A stretch of DNA of 64,000 nt from a bacterium YEK0313 (lineage in GTDB: Bacteria > Pseudomonadota > Alphaproteobacteria > Rhizobiales > Phreatobacteraceae): assembly GCA_000751295.2 (NCBI GenBank), contig CCMO02000002.1, positions 766,501-830,500 of the forward strand. Reading direction: 5' to 3'. This document shows positions 54,073 through 62,962 of the stretch, piece by piece. Positions within the stretch are counted from its first letter, which is position 1. Every line of letters starts with the position of its first letter. The translations under genes and the position numbers were made by a program. Below the pieces are notes generated by a model. It did no database searches, was not told where the DNA came from, and saw only the letters and a list, made by a program, of their open reading frames with translations.

Positions 54073-55035
54073 ATGCAGACCTTCGACCGGCTCGTGACGG
54101 TTTACGGCGGTTCGGGCTTCATCGGACGGCATGTGGTGCGGGCGCTCGCCCGCCGCGGCTTCCGCATCCGCGTCGCGGTGCGCCGGCCCGACCTGGCCGG
54201 CCACCTGCAGCCGCTCGGCGCCGTCGGCCAGATCAGCCCGGTCCAGGCCAATCTGCGCTATCCGGATTCGGTGCGCCATGCCGCCGAGGGGGCGGAAATC
54301 CTGATCAATTGCGTCGGCATTCTCTACGAGACCGGCCGGCAGAAGTTCGACTCGGTCCAGGGCCGCGGCGCCGAGACGGTGGCGCGTGCCGCCGCCGATG
54401 CCGGCGCCCGGATGATCCATATTTCCGCCATCGGCGCCGATGCCGATGGCCAGGCCCTCTATGCCCGCTCGAAAGCGGCGGGCGAGGCCGGGGTGCTGCG
54501 CCAGAAGCCGGACGCGGTGATCCTGCGCCCCTCCGTGGTGTTCGGGCCTGAGGACGGTCTGTTCAACCGCTTCGCGGCGCTTGCCCAGATGTCGCCGGTC
54601 ATGCCGCTCATCGGCGGCGGCGAAACCCGGTTCCAGCCGGTCTTCGCCGGCGACGTCGCCGAGGCCGTCATGGCCGCGGTCGACGGCAAGGCCAAGGCCG
54701 GCACGACCTACGAGCTCGGCGGCCCGGCGGTGAAATCGATGAAGGAGATCATCGAATTCGTGCTGGCCACCACCGGTCGCCGGCGGCCGCTGATGACGCT
54801 GCCCTTCGGGCTCGCCGCCTTCCAGGCGAAGTTCCTGCAATATATCCCGAACCCGCCCCTGACGCCCGACCAGGTCGAGCTTCTGAAGGTCGACAACGTC
54901 GTGAGCGCCGGCGCCACCGCCGACGGTCGCACGCTGCAGGGCCTCGGCATCCATCCGCAATCGGTCGAGGCGATCGTGCCGAGCTATCTCTGGCGCTTCC
55001 GCCGGCAGGGCCAGTTCGCCGAACAGACCCGCTGA
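54073..55035 (+). CDS. NAD(P)-binding protein, NDUFA9-like
   Basis: The 320-residue protein is an extended short-chain dehydrogenase. The dinucleotide motif is VYGGSGFIGRHVVRALARRG near residue 10 and the active-site-like Tyr-x-x-x-Lys is in LYARSKAAGEAG near 135. It belongs to the group related to mitochondrial complex I subunit NDUFA9, common in Alphaproteobacteria. The genes for bacterial complex I are not nearby and the role is not settled. The start has GGCAGGAG just upstream. It is convergent with uppP. Confidence 0.88.
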   Translation: MQTFDRLVTVYGGSGFIGRHVVRALARRGFRIRVAVRRPDLAGHLQPLGAVGQISPVQANLRYPDSVRHAAEGAEILINCVGILYETGRQKFDSVQGRGAETVARAAADAGARMIHISAIGADADGQALYARSKAAGEAGVLRQKPDAVILRPSVVFGPEDGLFNRFAALAQMSPVMPLIGGGETRFQPVFAGDVAEAVMAAVDGKAKAGTTYELGGPAVKSMKEIIEFVLATTGRRRPLMTLPFGLAAFQAKFLQYIPNPPLTPDQVELLKVDNVVSAGATADGRTLQGLGIHPQSVEAIVPSYLWRFRRQGQFAEQTR

Positions 55036-55082
55036 GGCGGCGCGGGCTGGCATTCCTGCAGCAAGGTTCGTCGTGGTTCGAG

Positions 55083-55103
55083 GGCCGCGCCGAGGGCGCG
55101 GCC
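55083..55103. terminator. Hairpin between convergent NDUFA9-like gene and uppP
   Basis: GGCCGCGCC (55083-55091) pairs perfectly with GGCGCGGCC (55095-55103) around GAG, 48 nt after the upstream gene. It lacks a T run, so termination is only suggested by position. Confidence 0.4.
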
Positions 55104-55275
55104 ACCTTGCCATGAGGGATGCGCAAGTCTGCAAGAGCCGTGCTCATGAAACCCCGAACGCGGCGCCTCATCGGCATCCGCCTTGCCATGCGGCTCCGTC
55201 TTTCATGGTGAAGGGACGAGCCTGGAGCCACGACCGCCCCTGCAGCAGGAGGGCGGGCATGCGAAAGCGCGCGCT

Positions 55276-56079
55276 TCAGCCGACCATGGCCAGCCCGGCC
55301 AATCCCACGACACCGACGACGATCCGCCACCAGGCGAAGAGCGCGAAGCCGTGCCGGCTGACATAGTCGAGCAGGAAGCGGACGACGAACAGGCCGGAGA
55401 TGAAGGCCGCGACGAAACCGATGCCGATGGCGCTGATGTCGGAGAAATCGAGCAGCTTGTAGTTCTTGTAGAGGTCGTAGGCGAAGGCGCCCGCCATGGT
55501 GGGCATGGCGAGGAAGAAGGAGAATTCCGCCGCCGCCCGCTTGGTCGTGCCCATCAGGAGTGCGCCGACAATGGTCGCGCCGGAGCGGGACACGCCGGGA
55601 AACAGCGCCGCGCACTGGCAAAGCCCGATCTTGAGCGCCAGCATCGGCGAGAAGCGGAAGGCATTGTCCTCGGTCGGGCGCAGCTTCAGCCGGTCGACGA
55701 AGAGCAGCACGATGCCGCCGAGAATCAGCGCGAGGCAGACGAGAGCCGGGCGCTCGAACAGCGACTTGATCGTGCCGTGCAGCACAGCGCCCAACACCGC
55801 GGCCGGCAGGAAGGCGACCAGCACCGAGACGACGAAGCGGCGCGCCCAGGCATCGGTCGGCAGGCACAGGACGACACCGAGAAGCCGGGTGAAATAGACG
55901 AGGACGATGGCAAGGATGGCGCCGAGCTGGATCAGCACCTCGAAGGTCTTGCCGGTGGAATGGAAGCCGAGAAAATGGCCGAGGAGGATCAGGTGGCCGG
56001 TGGAGGAGACGGGAATGAATTCCGTCCCGCCCTCGACGAGGCCGAGGATCAGGGCCTTGCCGAGATTGGCGATGTCCAT
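55276..56079 (-). CDS. uppP: Undecaprenyl-diphosphate phosphatase
   Basis: UppP (BacA) recycles the lipid carrier of cell-wall synthesis and can give bacitracin resistance. The 267-residue membrane protein has both active-site motifs: EGGTEFIPVSSTGHLILLG near residue 16 and FPGVSRSGATIVGALLMG near 165. The length is standard. The start at 56079 (MDIANLGKAL) has GGAG 6 nt upstream; the longer frame, from a GTG at 56253, is not conserved. A GST gene diverges from it. Confidence 0.95.
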   Translation of the reverse strand: MDIANLGKALILGLVEGGTEFIPVSSTGHLILLGHFLGFHSTGKTFEVLIQLGAILAIVLVYFTRLLGVVLCLPTDAWARRFVVSVLVAFLPAAVLGAVLHGTIKSLFERPALVCLALILGGIVLLFVDRLKLRPTEDNAFRFSPMLALKIGLCQCAALFPGVSRSGATIVGALLMGTTKRAAAEFSFFLAMPTMAGAFAYDLYKNYKLLDFSDISAIGIGFVAAFISGLFVVRFLLDYVSRHGFALFAWWRIVVGVVGLAGLAMVG

Positions 56080-56290
56080 GGGGTTCTCCGGAGGAAGCAG
56101 TGCTGGCGCGCCATCGTGATAGCGCAGGGCGCCTTCATGAACGGTTAAGCATGACGTGTCGTTAAACTGATCATGCGAATCGCGTGGTTGTTTCGTGACC
56201 GGGAGGAGGCTATTCACGCCACCTCTGAACCAAATGTCATCGAAAAACCACAACAGGGCCGTCGATTGCGGACCGTCCAGGTTTGATCGG

Positions 56291-56977
56291 ATGCAACTGC
56301 ACCATCGATTCTTCTGCCCTCATTCGCGTTTCGTCAGGCTGATCCTGGCCGAGCGCGGCGTGGAGGTGGAACTCATCGAAGAGCGGCCCTGGGAGCGCCG
56401 TGAGGACTTCTTGCGGCTCAACCCCGAGGGAACGACGCCTATCCTCAATGCCGGCGGCGGCCTCATCATTCCCGGCGCCGACATCATCGCGGCCTATTTC
56501 GACGAGCTGGGCCAGCCCGAGACCGAGCGGCGCCTGATGCCCGACGGCATGGCGGCGCGGGTCGAGGTGCGACGGCTGATGCACTGGTTCGGCACCAAGT
56601 TTTTCGAAGAGGTGTCGGGGCCACTGGTCGCCGAAAAGATCGACAAGCGGTTCATGTCGGCCGAATATGGCGGCGGCGCCCCCGATACCAACGCGCTGAG
56701 GGCTGCGCGCGCCAATATCCGCTACCATCTGCGCTATATCGGGTGGCTGGCGGCGCGCAACGACTGGCTCGCCGGGGCCGAGCTGAGCTATGCCGACCTG
56801 GTCGCCGCCGCTCACCTGTCGGTCGCCGACTATCTGGGCGAAGTACCGTGGAACGACGACGAGACAGCCAAGGACTGGTATGCGCGGGTGAAGTCACGCC
56901 CCTCGTTCCGCCCGCTTCTGGCCGATCGGGTGGTCGGAACGCCCGCGAGCGCGACCTACGCCGATCTCGACTTCTGA
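56291..56977 (+). CDS. Glutathione S-transferase family protein
   Basis: The 228-residue protein has an N-terminal thioredoxin-like GST domain, with the likely active region FFCPHSRFVRLILAERGVEV at residues 7-26, and NPEGTTPILNAGG near residue 50. A C-terminal helical domain follows. Cys-Pro-His-Ser replaces the more usual Ser or Tyr active site, as in some beta- and omega-like GSTs. The end overlaps the likely start of queG. Glutathione would be supplied by gshA, elsewhere in the window. The substrate is unknown. Confidence 0.9.
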   Translation: MQLHHRFFCPHSRFVRLILAERGVEVELIEERPWERREDFLRLNPEGTTPILNAGGGLIIPGADIIAAYFDELGQPETERRLMPDGMAARVEVRRLMHWFGTKFFEEVSGPLVAEKIDKRFMSAEYGGGAPDTNALRAARANIRYHLRYIGWLAARNDWLAGAELSYADLVAAAHLSVADYLGEVPWNDDETAKDWYARVKSRPSFRPLLADRVVGTPASATYADLDF

Positions 56978-58077
56978 GCGATCCCGGCGCGCTGCGCCAG
57001 GCCATCGTCGACGAGGCGCGCCGCAACGGCTTCGACAGCGTCGGCTTCACCCTGCCCGACGCGATCCCGGCCGCCGCGCCACGGCTGGCGGCGGCGATCG
57101 CCCGCGGCTTTCACGGCGACATGGCCTGGATGGCCGAAACCGCCGAGCGGCGCGCAGACCCCGCCGTGCTCTGGCCGGACGCCCGCAGCGTCATCATGCT
57201 CGGCCTCAATTACGGCCCCGACGAGAACCCGCTTGACGGATTGGGCGAGCGCACGGCCGGCCTTCTCTCCGTCTATGCCCGGGGCGACGACTATCACGAT
57301 CTCGTCAAGTCGCGCCTCAAGGCGATCGGGCGCTGGCTGGCCGAGGCGACCGGCTGCGAACTGAAGGTCTTCGTCGACACTGCTCCGGTCATGGAAAAGC
57401 CGCTGGCCGCCGCGGCTGGCCTCGGCTGGCAGGGCAAGCACACCAATCTCGTCTCGCGCGGCTTCGGCTCCTGGCTGTTCCTCGGCTCGATCATGACGAC
57501 GCTCGCGATCCCGCCCGACAGGCCGGAGCGCGACCATTGCGGCTCGTGCCGGGCCTGTCTCGACGCCTGTCCGACCGCCGCCTTTCCGGCCCCCTACCAG
57601 CTCGATGCCCGCCGCTGCATCAGCTACCTGACCATCGAGCACAAGGGGCCGATCCCGCGCGCGTTCCGCAAGGCGATGGGCAACCGCATCTATGGCTGCG
57701 ACGATTGCCTGGCGGTCTGCCCCTGGAACAAATTCGCCGAAACCGGGCGCGAGATGAAGCTTGCGGCGCGCGAGGCCCTGCGCAGGCCGCGGCTCGCCGA
57801 GCTCGCCCGGCTCGACGATGCGGCGTTCCGCGCCCTCTTCACCAGGAGCCCGGTCAAGCGCATCGGCCGCGACCGCTTCGTGCGCAACGTGCTGATCGCC
57901 ATCGGCAACAGCGCCGAGCCGGCGCTGGCCGATACGGCGCAGGCGCTCGTCGCCGACGCCTCGCCCCTGGTGCGGGGCGCCGCGATCTGGGCGCTGCGCC
58001 AGCTCGCGCCGGCCCGGCTCGCCGGCATCGACGCGAGCCTCGAGCCCGATCCAACCGTCCGCGAGGAATGGACCTGA
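56974..58077 (+). CDS. queG: Epoxyqueuosine reductase
   Basis: QueG reduces epoxyqueuosine to queuosine in tRNA, the last step of the pathway, using cobalamin and two 4Fe-4S clusters. The 367-residue product carries the cluster motifs CGSCRACLDACPTAAF near residue 190 and CDDCLAVCPWNKFA near 242, and the cobalamin-binding core in the first 170 residues. No ATG, GTG or TTG stands near the conserved N-terminus. CTG at 56974, overlapping the GST stop, is the best local start, and 56743 is too far upstream. The annotated start is therefore uncertain. A C-terminal HEAT-like region is present. Confidence 0.9.
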   Translation: MSDPGALRQAIVDEARRNGFDSVGFTLPDAIPAAAPRLAAAIARGFHGDMAWMAETAERRADPAVLWPDARSVIMLGLNYGPDENPLDGLGERTAGLLSVYARGDDYHDLVKSRLKAIGRWLAEATGCELKVFVDTAPVMEKPLAAAAGLGWQGKHTNLVSRGFGSWLFLGSIMTTLAIPPDRPERDHCGSCRACLDACPTAAFPAPYQLDARRCISYLTIEHKGPIPRAFRKAMGNRIYGCDDCLAVCPWNKFAETGREMKLAAREALRRPRLAELARLDDAAFRALFTRSPVKRIGRDRFVRNVLIAIGNSAEPALADTAQALVADASPLVRGAAIWALRQLAPARLAGIDASLEPDPTVREEWT

Positions 58078-58979
58078 TGACAACACTCCTGATCTTCGGC
58101 CTCGGCTATTCCTCGCAGGCGACGGTGCGCGCGGCCGAAGGGCGCTACGACAAGGTCGTCGCCACCGTGCGCACCGCCGATCGCGCGGCCCGCTTCACCG
58201 CGGACGGCGTCGCCGGCCGGCCGGTCACCGCCTTGCCGTTCGACGGCTCCGACCTGTCGGATGCGCCCTCGGCCGCGCTCGGCGAGGCCGACGACGTGCT
58301 CGTCTCGGCACCGCCCGATGCCTCGGGCGATCCGGTGCTCGAGCACTGCGCGGCCGTGCTCGCCGCACGCCGGCCGCGCGCGATCGCCTATCTCTCCACC
58401 GTCGGCGTCTATGGCGACCATGGCGGCGGCTGGGTCGACGAGGCGACGCCGCCGAAGCCGGTCAGCCCGCGCAGCGTCGAGCGGCTGGAGGCCGAGACCG
58501 CCTGGACCGCCTTCGGCCGGTCGGCCGGCGTGCCGGTGTCGATCCTGCGCCTCTCCGGCATCTATGGGCCGGGCAACAACGCCCTGGTCAACGTCGCGCG
58601 CGGCACGGCGCGCCGCATCATCAAGCCGGGCCAGGTGTTCAACCGCATCCATGTCGACGACATCGCCGCGGCGGTGCTGGCAAGCTTCGACAAGCGTTTC
58701 GACGGCATCGTCAATGTCACCGACGACGAACCCGCGCCCGCCCAGGACGTCGTCGCCTTTGCGGCCGAACTGCTCGGGCTGCCGGTACCGCCCGACATCC
58801 CGATCGAGGCGGCCGGGCTGTCGCCGATGGGCCTCAGCTTCTACGGCGAGTGCAAACGCGTCGCCAACCGGCGCCTCAAAGATGAACTGTCCGTTAACCT
58901 GAAACATCCAAACTTCAGGATGGCGCTCCGGGCCCTGGCCGCCGGGGGCGACGGGCAAATGCATCGGCAGGACTCCTGA
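58077..58979 (+). CDS. SDR-family NAD(P)-dependent oxidoreductase
   Basis: The 300-residue protein is an extended short-chain dehydrogenase/epimerase-like protein. It has an N-terminal nucleotide fold (LLIFGLGYSSQATVRAAEGR), STVGVYGDHGGGWVDE near residue 108, and LRLSGIYGPGNNALVNVARG near 160. The active-site Tyr-Lys pair is not obvious, which is usual in the YeeZ-like group. It starts at ATG 58077, overlapping the queG stop by one base (TGATG). The GST-queG-SDR order looks like one transcript. Its substrate is unknown. Confidence 0.88.
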   Translation: MTTLLIFGLGYSSQATVRAAEGRYDKVVATVRTADRAARFTADGVAGRPVTALPFDGSDLSDAPSAALGEADDVLVSAPPDASGDPVLEHCAAVLAARRPRAIAYLSTVGVYGDHGGGWVDEATPPKPVSPRSVERLEAETAWTAFGRSAGVPVSILRLSGIYGPGNNALVNVARGTARRIIKPGQVFNRIHVDDIAAAVLASFDKRFDGIVNVTDDEPAPAQDVVAFAAELLGLPVPPDIPIEAAGLSPMGLSFYGECKRVANRRLKDELSVNLKHPNFRMALRALAAGGDGQMHRQDS

Positions 58980-58986
58980 TCCACAA

Positions 58987-59047
58987 GCGCGACTAGCGAG
59001 TGGGAATGAGGCGGAGAGCGTAGTTGCATCCCCACTCACCATTCGCT
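58987..59047. repeat. REP-like palindromic intergenic element, copy 2
   Basis: The left arm GCGACTAGCGAGTGGGA (58989-59005) and the right arm near 59030-59046, which reads GCGAATGGTGAGTGGGG on the other strand, match in 13 of 17 positions. The arms resemble those of the element at 30375-30491. It lies 8 nt after the SDR gene, again at the end of a transcription unit. Confidence 0.55.
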
Positions 59048-59135
59048 TCCAGAGGCCCTGACCTGAGCTGGAGCCGCACCCCGACGGCCCGAGCCGCGGA
59101 TGACGACCGTCACCCGAGCCTCGAAGGGCTGTGTC

Positions 59136-59255
59136 ATGATCACGCTCGTGCTTGCGGACCTCGCCATCGTCGCCGTCGGCCTTGCCGTCGGCGCGGCACT
59201 CGCCCTCTTCGTCGTCGATGCCGTCAGGCAGATGAACCTGCCCGCGGATCGCTGA
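59136..59255 (+). CDS. Small single-span membrane protein (39 aa)
   Basis: A short frame starts at ATG 59136 with AAGGG about 7 nt upstream. It encodes MITLVLADLAIVAVGLAVGA, then AALALFVVDAV and a short polar tail RQMNLPADR. This is one hydrophobic segment of about 25 residues, so a small inner-membrane protein is likely. I recognise no family. It lies between the palindromic repeat and the convergent gene at 59277. Confidence is limited because it is so short. Confidence 0.5.
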   Translation: MITLVLADLAIVAVGLAVGAALALFVVDAVRQMNLPADR

Positions 59256-59276
59256 ACCCGCCTGCGGCGCAAGCCG

Positions 59277-59621
59277 TCAATGGCCCGGCTCACCCGGCTG
59301 GCCCGGCTGCGGTGGTTCCTCCGGTATTTCTTGCGTCCTATCCCCGGCTCGCTCGAAAGCATCGAGCTTGACCAGGATGGAGACGAGCCGCTGCCGCTCG
59401 GCGCTCGCCGAAAAGAGTGCCCAGACGATCAGCGCGGCCAGGAAGACGAGGCAGAGGAAGATGAGGCTGACATCCTTGATGGCCAGCCCGTAGAAGCCGA
59501 AGGCGAAAAGCGGCAGATACCAGACAAACGCGTCGAAAAACGTTCTGAGCTTGCTGTCCCGCCCCTTGGCGACCAGCGCGACCAGGGCGCGTTCCTCATC
59601 CGTCAGACCGATCTTGCTCAA
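59277..59621 (-). CDS. Hypothetical membrane protein with a TTG start
   Basis: The 114-residue protein begins SKIGLTDEERALVALVAKGR and has two membrane segments (FVWYLPLFAFGFYGLAI and LIFLCLVFLAALIVWALFSA). It ends in a Pro/Glu/Gly-rich tail. No ATG is near; TTG at 59621 is chosen because AAGGAGG stands 5 nt upstream. I do not recognise a family. It lies 26 nt after rlmJ on the same strand and is probably translated from the same message. Confidence 0.65.
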   Translation of the reverse strand: MSKIGLTDEERALVALVAKGRDSKLRTFFDAFVWYLPLFAFGFYGLAIKDVSLIFLCLVFLAALIVWALFSASAERQRLVSILVKLDAFERAGDRTQEIPEEPPQPGQPGEPGH

Positions 59622-59647
59622 TCCCGCCTCCTTGCCGCTCGTGATGG

Positions 59648-60487
59648 TCAGGCCGCTTCGCCCATCACGCCGAGCCGGCCCTGGGGCACGCCGAGCGTCT
59701 CCCAGAGTGGGCGGGCCGCGGCCCTGCAGGCCGCCGCGAGCGTGAAGGGTGCGTTGACGGTGACGAGTCCGGCGCCGGCAAGGCGCGTGCCGTCGACGGG
59801 ACGCCAGATCGCCTCGATGGTGAGGCATTTGGGAATGCCGAGTGCCGCGATCATGCCGTGGAACCGCTTGACCACGGCCGGATCCTTGACGGGATACCAG
59901 AGGAGGAAGGTGCCGGTGGCCCAGCGCCGATGGCCCGACGCCAGCGCCTCGACCAGCCGGTCATAGTCCGCGCGCTCCTCGAAGGGCGGATCGATGAGAA
60001 CGAGACCGCGCCTCTCCTTGGGCGGCAGGAAGGCCTTGGGCGCCAGCCAGCCGTCGCGGTCGATCACCTTGATGCGGCGGTCGCGCGCATAGAGCGCGGC
60101 GAGCGAGGCGCCGTCCTCCGGATGCAGCTCGCAGGCGGTGATGCCGTCGCCGGGCCGCGTCATCAGGCGGGCAATGTCGGGGCTGCCGGGATAGAAGCGC
60201 AGCCGCCCGTCCGGATTGAGCCGCGCCACCACGTCGAGATAGGGACCGACCAGGGCCTCGAGGGCTTCCGGCAGGGGCTTGCCCCAGAGCCGGCCGATGC
60301 CCTCGACCCATTCGCCGGTGCGCTCGGCGGCGTCGGAGGTCAGGTCGTACCGGCCGATGCCGGCATGGGTGTCGACGATGCGGATCGGCGCCTCCTTCTT
60401 CAGGAGATGGTCGATCACGAAGGCGAGCACCGCATGCTTGATCACATCGGCCGGATTCCCGGCATGATAGGCGTGGCGATAATTCAT
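59648..60487 (-). CDS. rlmJ: 23S rRNA (adenine-N6)-methyltransferase RlmJ
   Basis: RlmJ methylates A2030 of 23S rRNA. The 279-residue protein starts with the family signature MNYRHAYHAGNPADVIKHAV. It has a catalytic motif of the Asp-Pro-Pro type (LVLIDPPFEERADYDRLVEA near residue 170) and VDTHAGIGRYDLTSDAAERT near 40. It is the usual length. Older names link it to use of DNA as food (ComJ/YhiR). A two-span membrane protein follows 26 nt later. Confidence 0.93.
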   Translation of the reverse strand: MNYRHAYHAGNPADVIKHAVLAFVIDHLLKKEAPIRIVDTHAGIGRYDLTSDAAERTGEWVEGIGRLWGKPLPEALEALVGPYLDVVARLNPDGRLRFYPGSPDIARLMTRPGDGITACELHPEDGASLAALYARDRRIKVIDRDGWLAPKAFLPPKERRGLVLIDPPFEERADYDRLVEALASGHRRWATGTFLLWYPVKDPAVVKRFHGMIAALGIPKCLTIEAIWRPVDGTRLAGAGLVTVNAPFTLAAACRAAARPLWETLGVPQGRLGVMGEAA

Positions 60488-60588
60488 GGGTCCGGGGCTA
60501 TGGCGTCCTGCGGCCGCCGGCGTGGCGACAATTCATGGGTTCATGCTGTGGCGTCCCGCGCTGCGGACGTCAATTGCTGCCGCTTGGC

Positions 60589-61530
60589 TCAGCCCAGGCG
60601 CGCCGCCGCCACGACGAGGCCGGGAACGGGCTCGCCACCCTCGCGGCGGGACGATGCCGGTTCCAGCACGAGGGCACGGAAGGGCAGCGCCGCGAGCAGC
60701 GTCTCGATATGGTGCCGCGCGTGCGCATAGCGCAGGCCGTCGCCGAGCACGACGCCTTCGCCATCGTGGGTCTCGACGGTGAAGGCGAGGAGGCCCTGCG
60801 GCTCCAGCGCCCGCGCGGCGGCGGCGAGGATGGGCTTCAGGTCGGCGCAATAGACGAAGACGTCCGCGGCGACGACGAGGTCCGCCGCGCCGGCCGTGCG
60901 GGCGGCGAGAAAGGCGGTGAGATCGCCGGCCTCGAGGCTGGCATAGAGACGCTTGGCGCGGGCGATCTCGACCATCCTGGCCGAGAGGTCGACGCCGTCG
61001 ATGGCGTCGGCATGCGGGGCGAAAGCCTCGGCCGCGAGGCCGGTGCCGCAGCCGAGATCGAGCATGCGGCGGAACCGGAACGGCCGGCCCGCCGCGGCGC
61101 TGGCGCGACCGGCCGCATCGAGGAGGATTTCGGGGCCACGGTAGGCAAGCTTTTCGCGCAAGGCCCGGTCGAAACGGGGCGCATATTGGTCGAACAATGT
61201 CGCGACATAGGCGGGCGACATGGCCGGCAGCTCGCCCCCATCAATGTTTTCGACGCCAAACCGGGCGAGCATGAGCCGGGCGCCGAGGGCATCCTTGGGA
61301 TCATGGTCCGCCGCCGCGCGGAATGCCGCGATCGCAGCTTCCCTATGGCCGCGGTCGCGCTCGACCTCGCCGAGCGCGAACCAGCCCGCGGCCCAGCCGG
61401 GTGCGATCTCCAGCGCCTGGGCGATGAGGTCGGCGCTGGCCGCAAGGTCGCCCTCGCGACGGGCGGCCATCGCGTAGTCGTAGCGCCGGTCGGCCAGGAG
61501 ATCGCCCGAGGAGCGGAAAATCTCGCTCAT
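60589..61530 (-). CDS. Methyltransferase with N-terminal TPR repeats
   Basis: The 313-residue protein has about 60 residues of tetratricopeptide-like helices (AASADLIAQALEIAPGWAAG, RGHREAAIAAFRAAADHDPK). A class I SAM-dependent methyltransferase follows, with the motif MLDLGCGTGLAAEAF near residue 155. The linker ending PAYVATLFDQYAPRFD is typical of this group. Substrate is unknown; similar proteins are annotated only as methyltransferases. The start at 61530 (MSEIFRSSG) has GGAG further upstream. AmpG lies upstream on the same strand. Confidence 0.88.
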   Translation of the reverse strand: MSEIFRSSGDLLADRRYDYAMAARREGDLAASADLIAQALEIAPGWAAGWFALGEVERDRGHREAAIAAFRAAADHDPKDALGARLMLARFGVENIDGGELPAMSPAYVATLFDQYAPRFDRALREKLAYRGPEILLDAAGRASAAAGRPFRFRRMLDLGCGTGLAAEAFAPHADAIDGVDLSARMVEIARAKRLYASLEAGDLTAFLAARTAGAADLVVAADVFVYCADLKPILAAAARALEPQGLLAFTVETHDGEGVVLGDGLRYAHARHHIETLLAALPFRALVLEPASSRREGGEPVPGLVVAAARLG

Positions 61531-61567
61531 GGCGCTCCCCCCGGCCGAAGCCGCCGATCGCCGGCGA

Positions 61568-62962
61568 TCAGTCGTCCGCGGCCAGCGGACCGGTCGGCCG
61601 CGCCAGGCTGTCGAAATGGCCCCGTGCCTGCAGCCACCACAGCAGGACGAAGCTCGGCAGCGCGGTGAGGCAGGACAGGACGAAGAACCAGAACCAGCCG
61701 GTCTGTTCGACCACCAGGCCCGCCGGCGCCGACAGATAGGTGCGTCCGACCGCCGCGAGCGCGGCGAGCAGGGCATATTGCGTGGCGGTGTGGAGCGGCG
61801 AATTGCACAGCGAGGACAGATAAGCCACGAAAATGACCGTGCCTATGGCCCCGGTGAAATTCTCCACGACGATGACGAAGGCCAGCATGGCGTAGCTGAC
61901 GCCGGCCTGGGCCTGCAGCGCGAAGACGAGATTGGACGCCATCTGCAGGATGCCGGCGAGCCAAAGGCTGGTCCTGAGGTCGAGGCCGCGGGCGATGAAG
62001 CCGCCGGCAAAGCCGCCGGCCAGCGTCGCCGCGAGGCCGAGGCCCTTGACGATGGCGGCATATTCCTCGCGGCTGTAGCCCATGCCCCTGATGACGAAGG
62101 GGCCGGTCATGGCGCCGACGAAGGCGTCGCAGAACTTGAACAGGACGACGAAGGCGAGCACCACCACCGCCATGTCGCGGGTGAGGAACTCGGAGAAGGC
62201 GCCGGCCGCCGCCTTGGCGACGCGGGCAACCGGATTGCCCTGCGCGTGGACCGTCGCGGCCGCCTCGGCCGACCGCTCGGGCTCGCGCGCGATCAGCGTC
62301 GTGGCCATGCCGACCAGGACGAAGACCGCCATCACGCAATAGCCGAGCGACCAGGCGGTCGCCTTGTCGAAGCCCTGGACCTTCTCGAAGAAGGAGACGA
62401 TCAGCAGCGCGCCGGCGGTGGAGACCAGCATGCCGATGCGATAGGCGGCGACATAGGCGCCCATGCCGGCCGCCTGCTCGGAAGGCTGCAGCCTCTCGAC
62501 GCGGTAGGCGTCGATCACCGTATCCTGGGTCGCCGAGGCGGTCGCCACCAGCACGGCGCCGAGCGCGATCATGAAGGGCGAGACATCGGGGTTCTGCAGA
62601 CCGAGGAAGACGATCGCCGCCATCAGCAGGATCTGGCTGAACAGGAGCCAGCCGCGGCGGCGGCCGAGCCAGGCCGACAGGACGGGGATGTCGACGGCAT
62701 CGACCACCGGCGCCCAGAGGAACTTGATCGTATAGGGCGTGCCGACCAGGGCGAACAGACCGATGGTCTTCAGGTCGACCGAGCTCTCGGCCATCCAGAC
62801 CAGCAGCGTCGAGCCGGAAAGCGCCAGCGGCAGGCCCGCGGCGAAACCGAGGAACAGGACGATGAGCACGTCCCGGCGCAGATAGACGGCCGCCGCCGCG
62901 CGCCAGCCGGTTCTGCCGGCGGCTTCGTCCGCGGCCTTGGCCACGGTCTCGCTGGCGGTCAT
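61568..62962 (-). CDS. ampG: AmpG-family muropeptide transporter (MFS)
   Basis: AmpG imports anhydro-muropeptides for cell-wall recycling, which also signals for beta-lactamase induction. The 464-residue protein has 12 or more membrane segments and the AmpG features GFAAGLPLALSGSTLLVWMA near residue 40, FLWAPVVDAVDIPVL near 80, and ATASATQDTVIDAYRVERL near 130. The start at 62962 (MTASETVAK) has GAGGAG 6 nt upstream; the longer frame is not conserved. The distantly placed NlpC/P60 enzyme could act on imported products, which is inference. Confidence 0.9.
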   Translation of the reverse strand: MTASETVAKAADEAAGRTGWRAAAAVYLRRDVLIVLFLGFAAGLPLALSGSTLLVWMAESSVDLKTIGLFALVGTPYTIKFLWAPVVDAVDIPVLSAWLGRRRGWLLFSQILLMAAIVFLGLQNPDVSPFMIALGAVLVATASATQDTVIDAYRVERLQPSEQAAGMGAYVAAYRIGMLVSTAGALLIVSFFEKVQGFDKATAWSLGYCVMAVFVLVGMATTLIAREPERSAEAAATVHAQGNPVARVAKAAAGAFSEFLTRDMAVVVLAFVVLFKFCDAFVGAMTGPFVIRGMGYSREEYAAIVKGLGLAATLAGGFAGGFIARGLDLRTSLWLAGILQMASNLVFALQAQAGVSYAMLAFVIVVENFTGAIGTVIFVAYLSSLCNSPLHTATQYALLAALAAVGRTYLSAPAGLVVEQTGWFWFFVLSCLTALPSFVLLWWLQARGHFDSLARPTGPLAADD

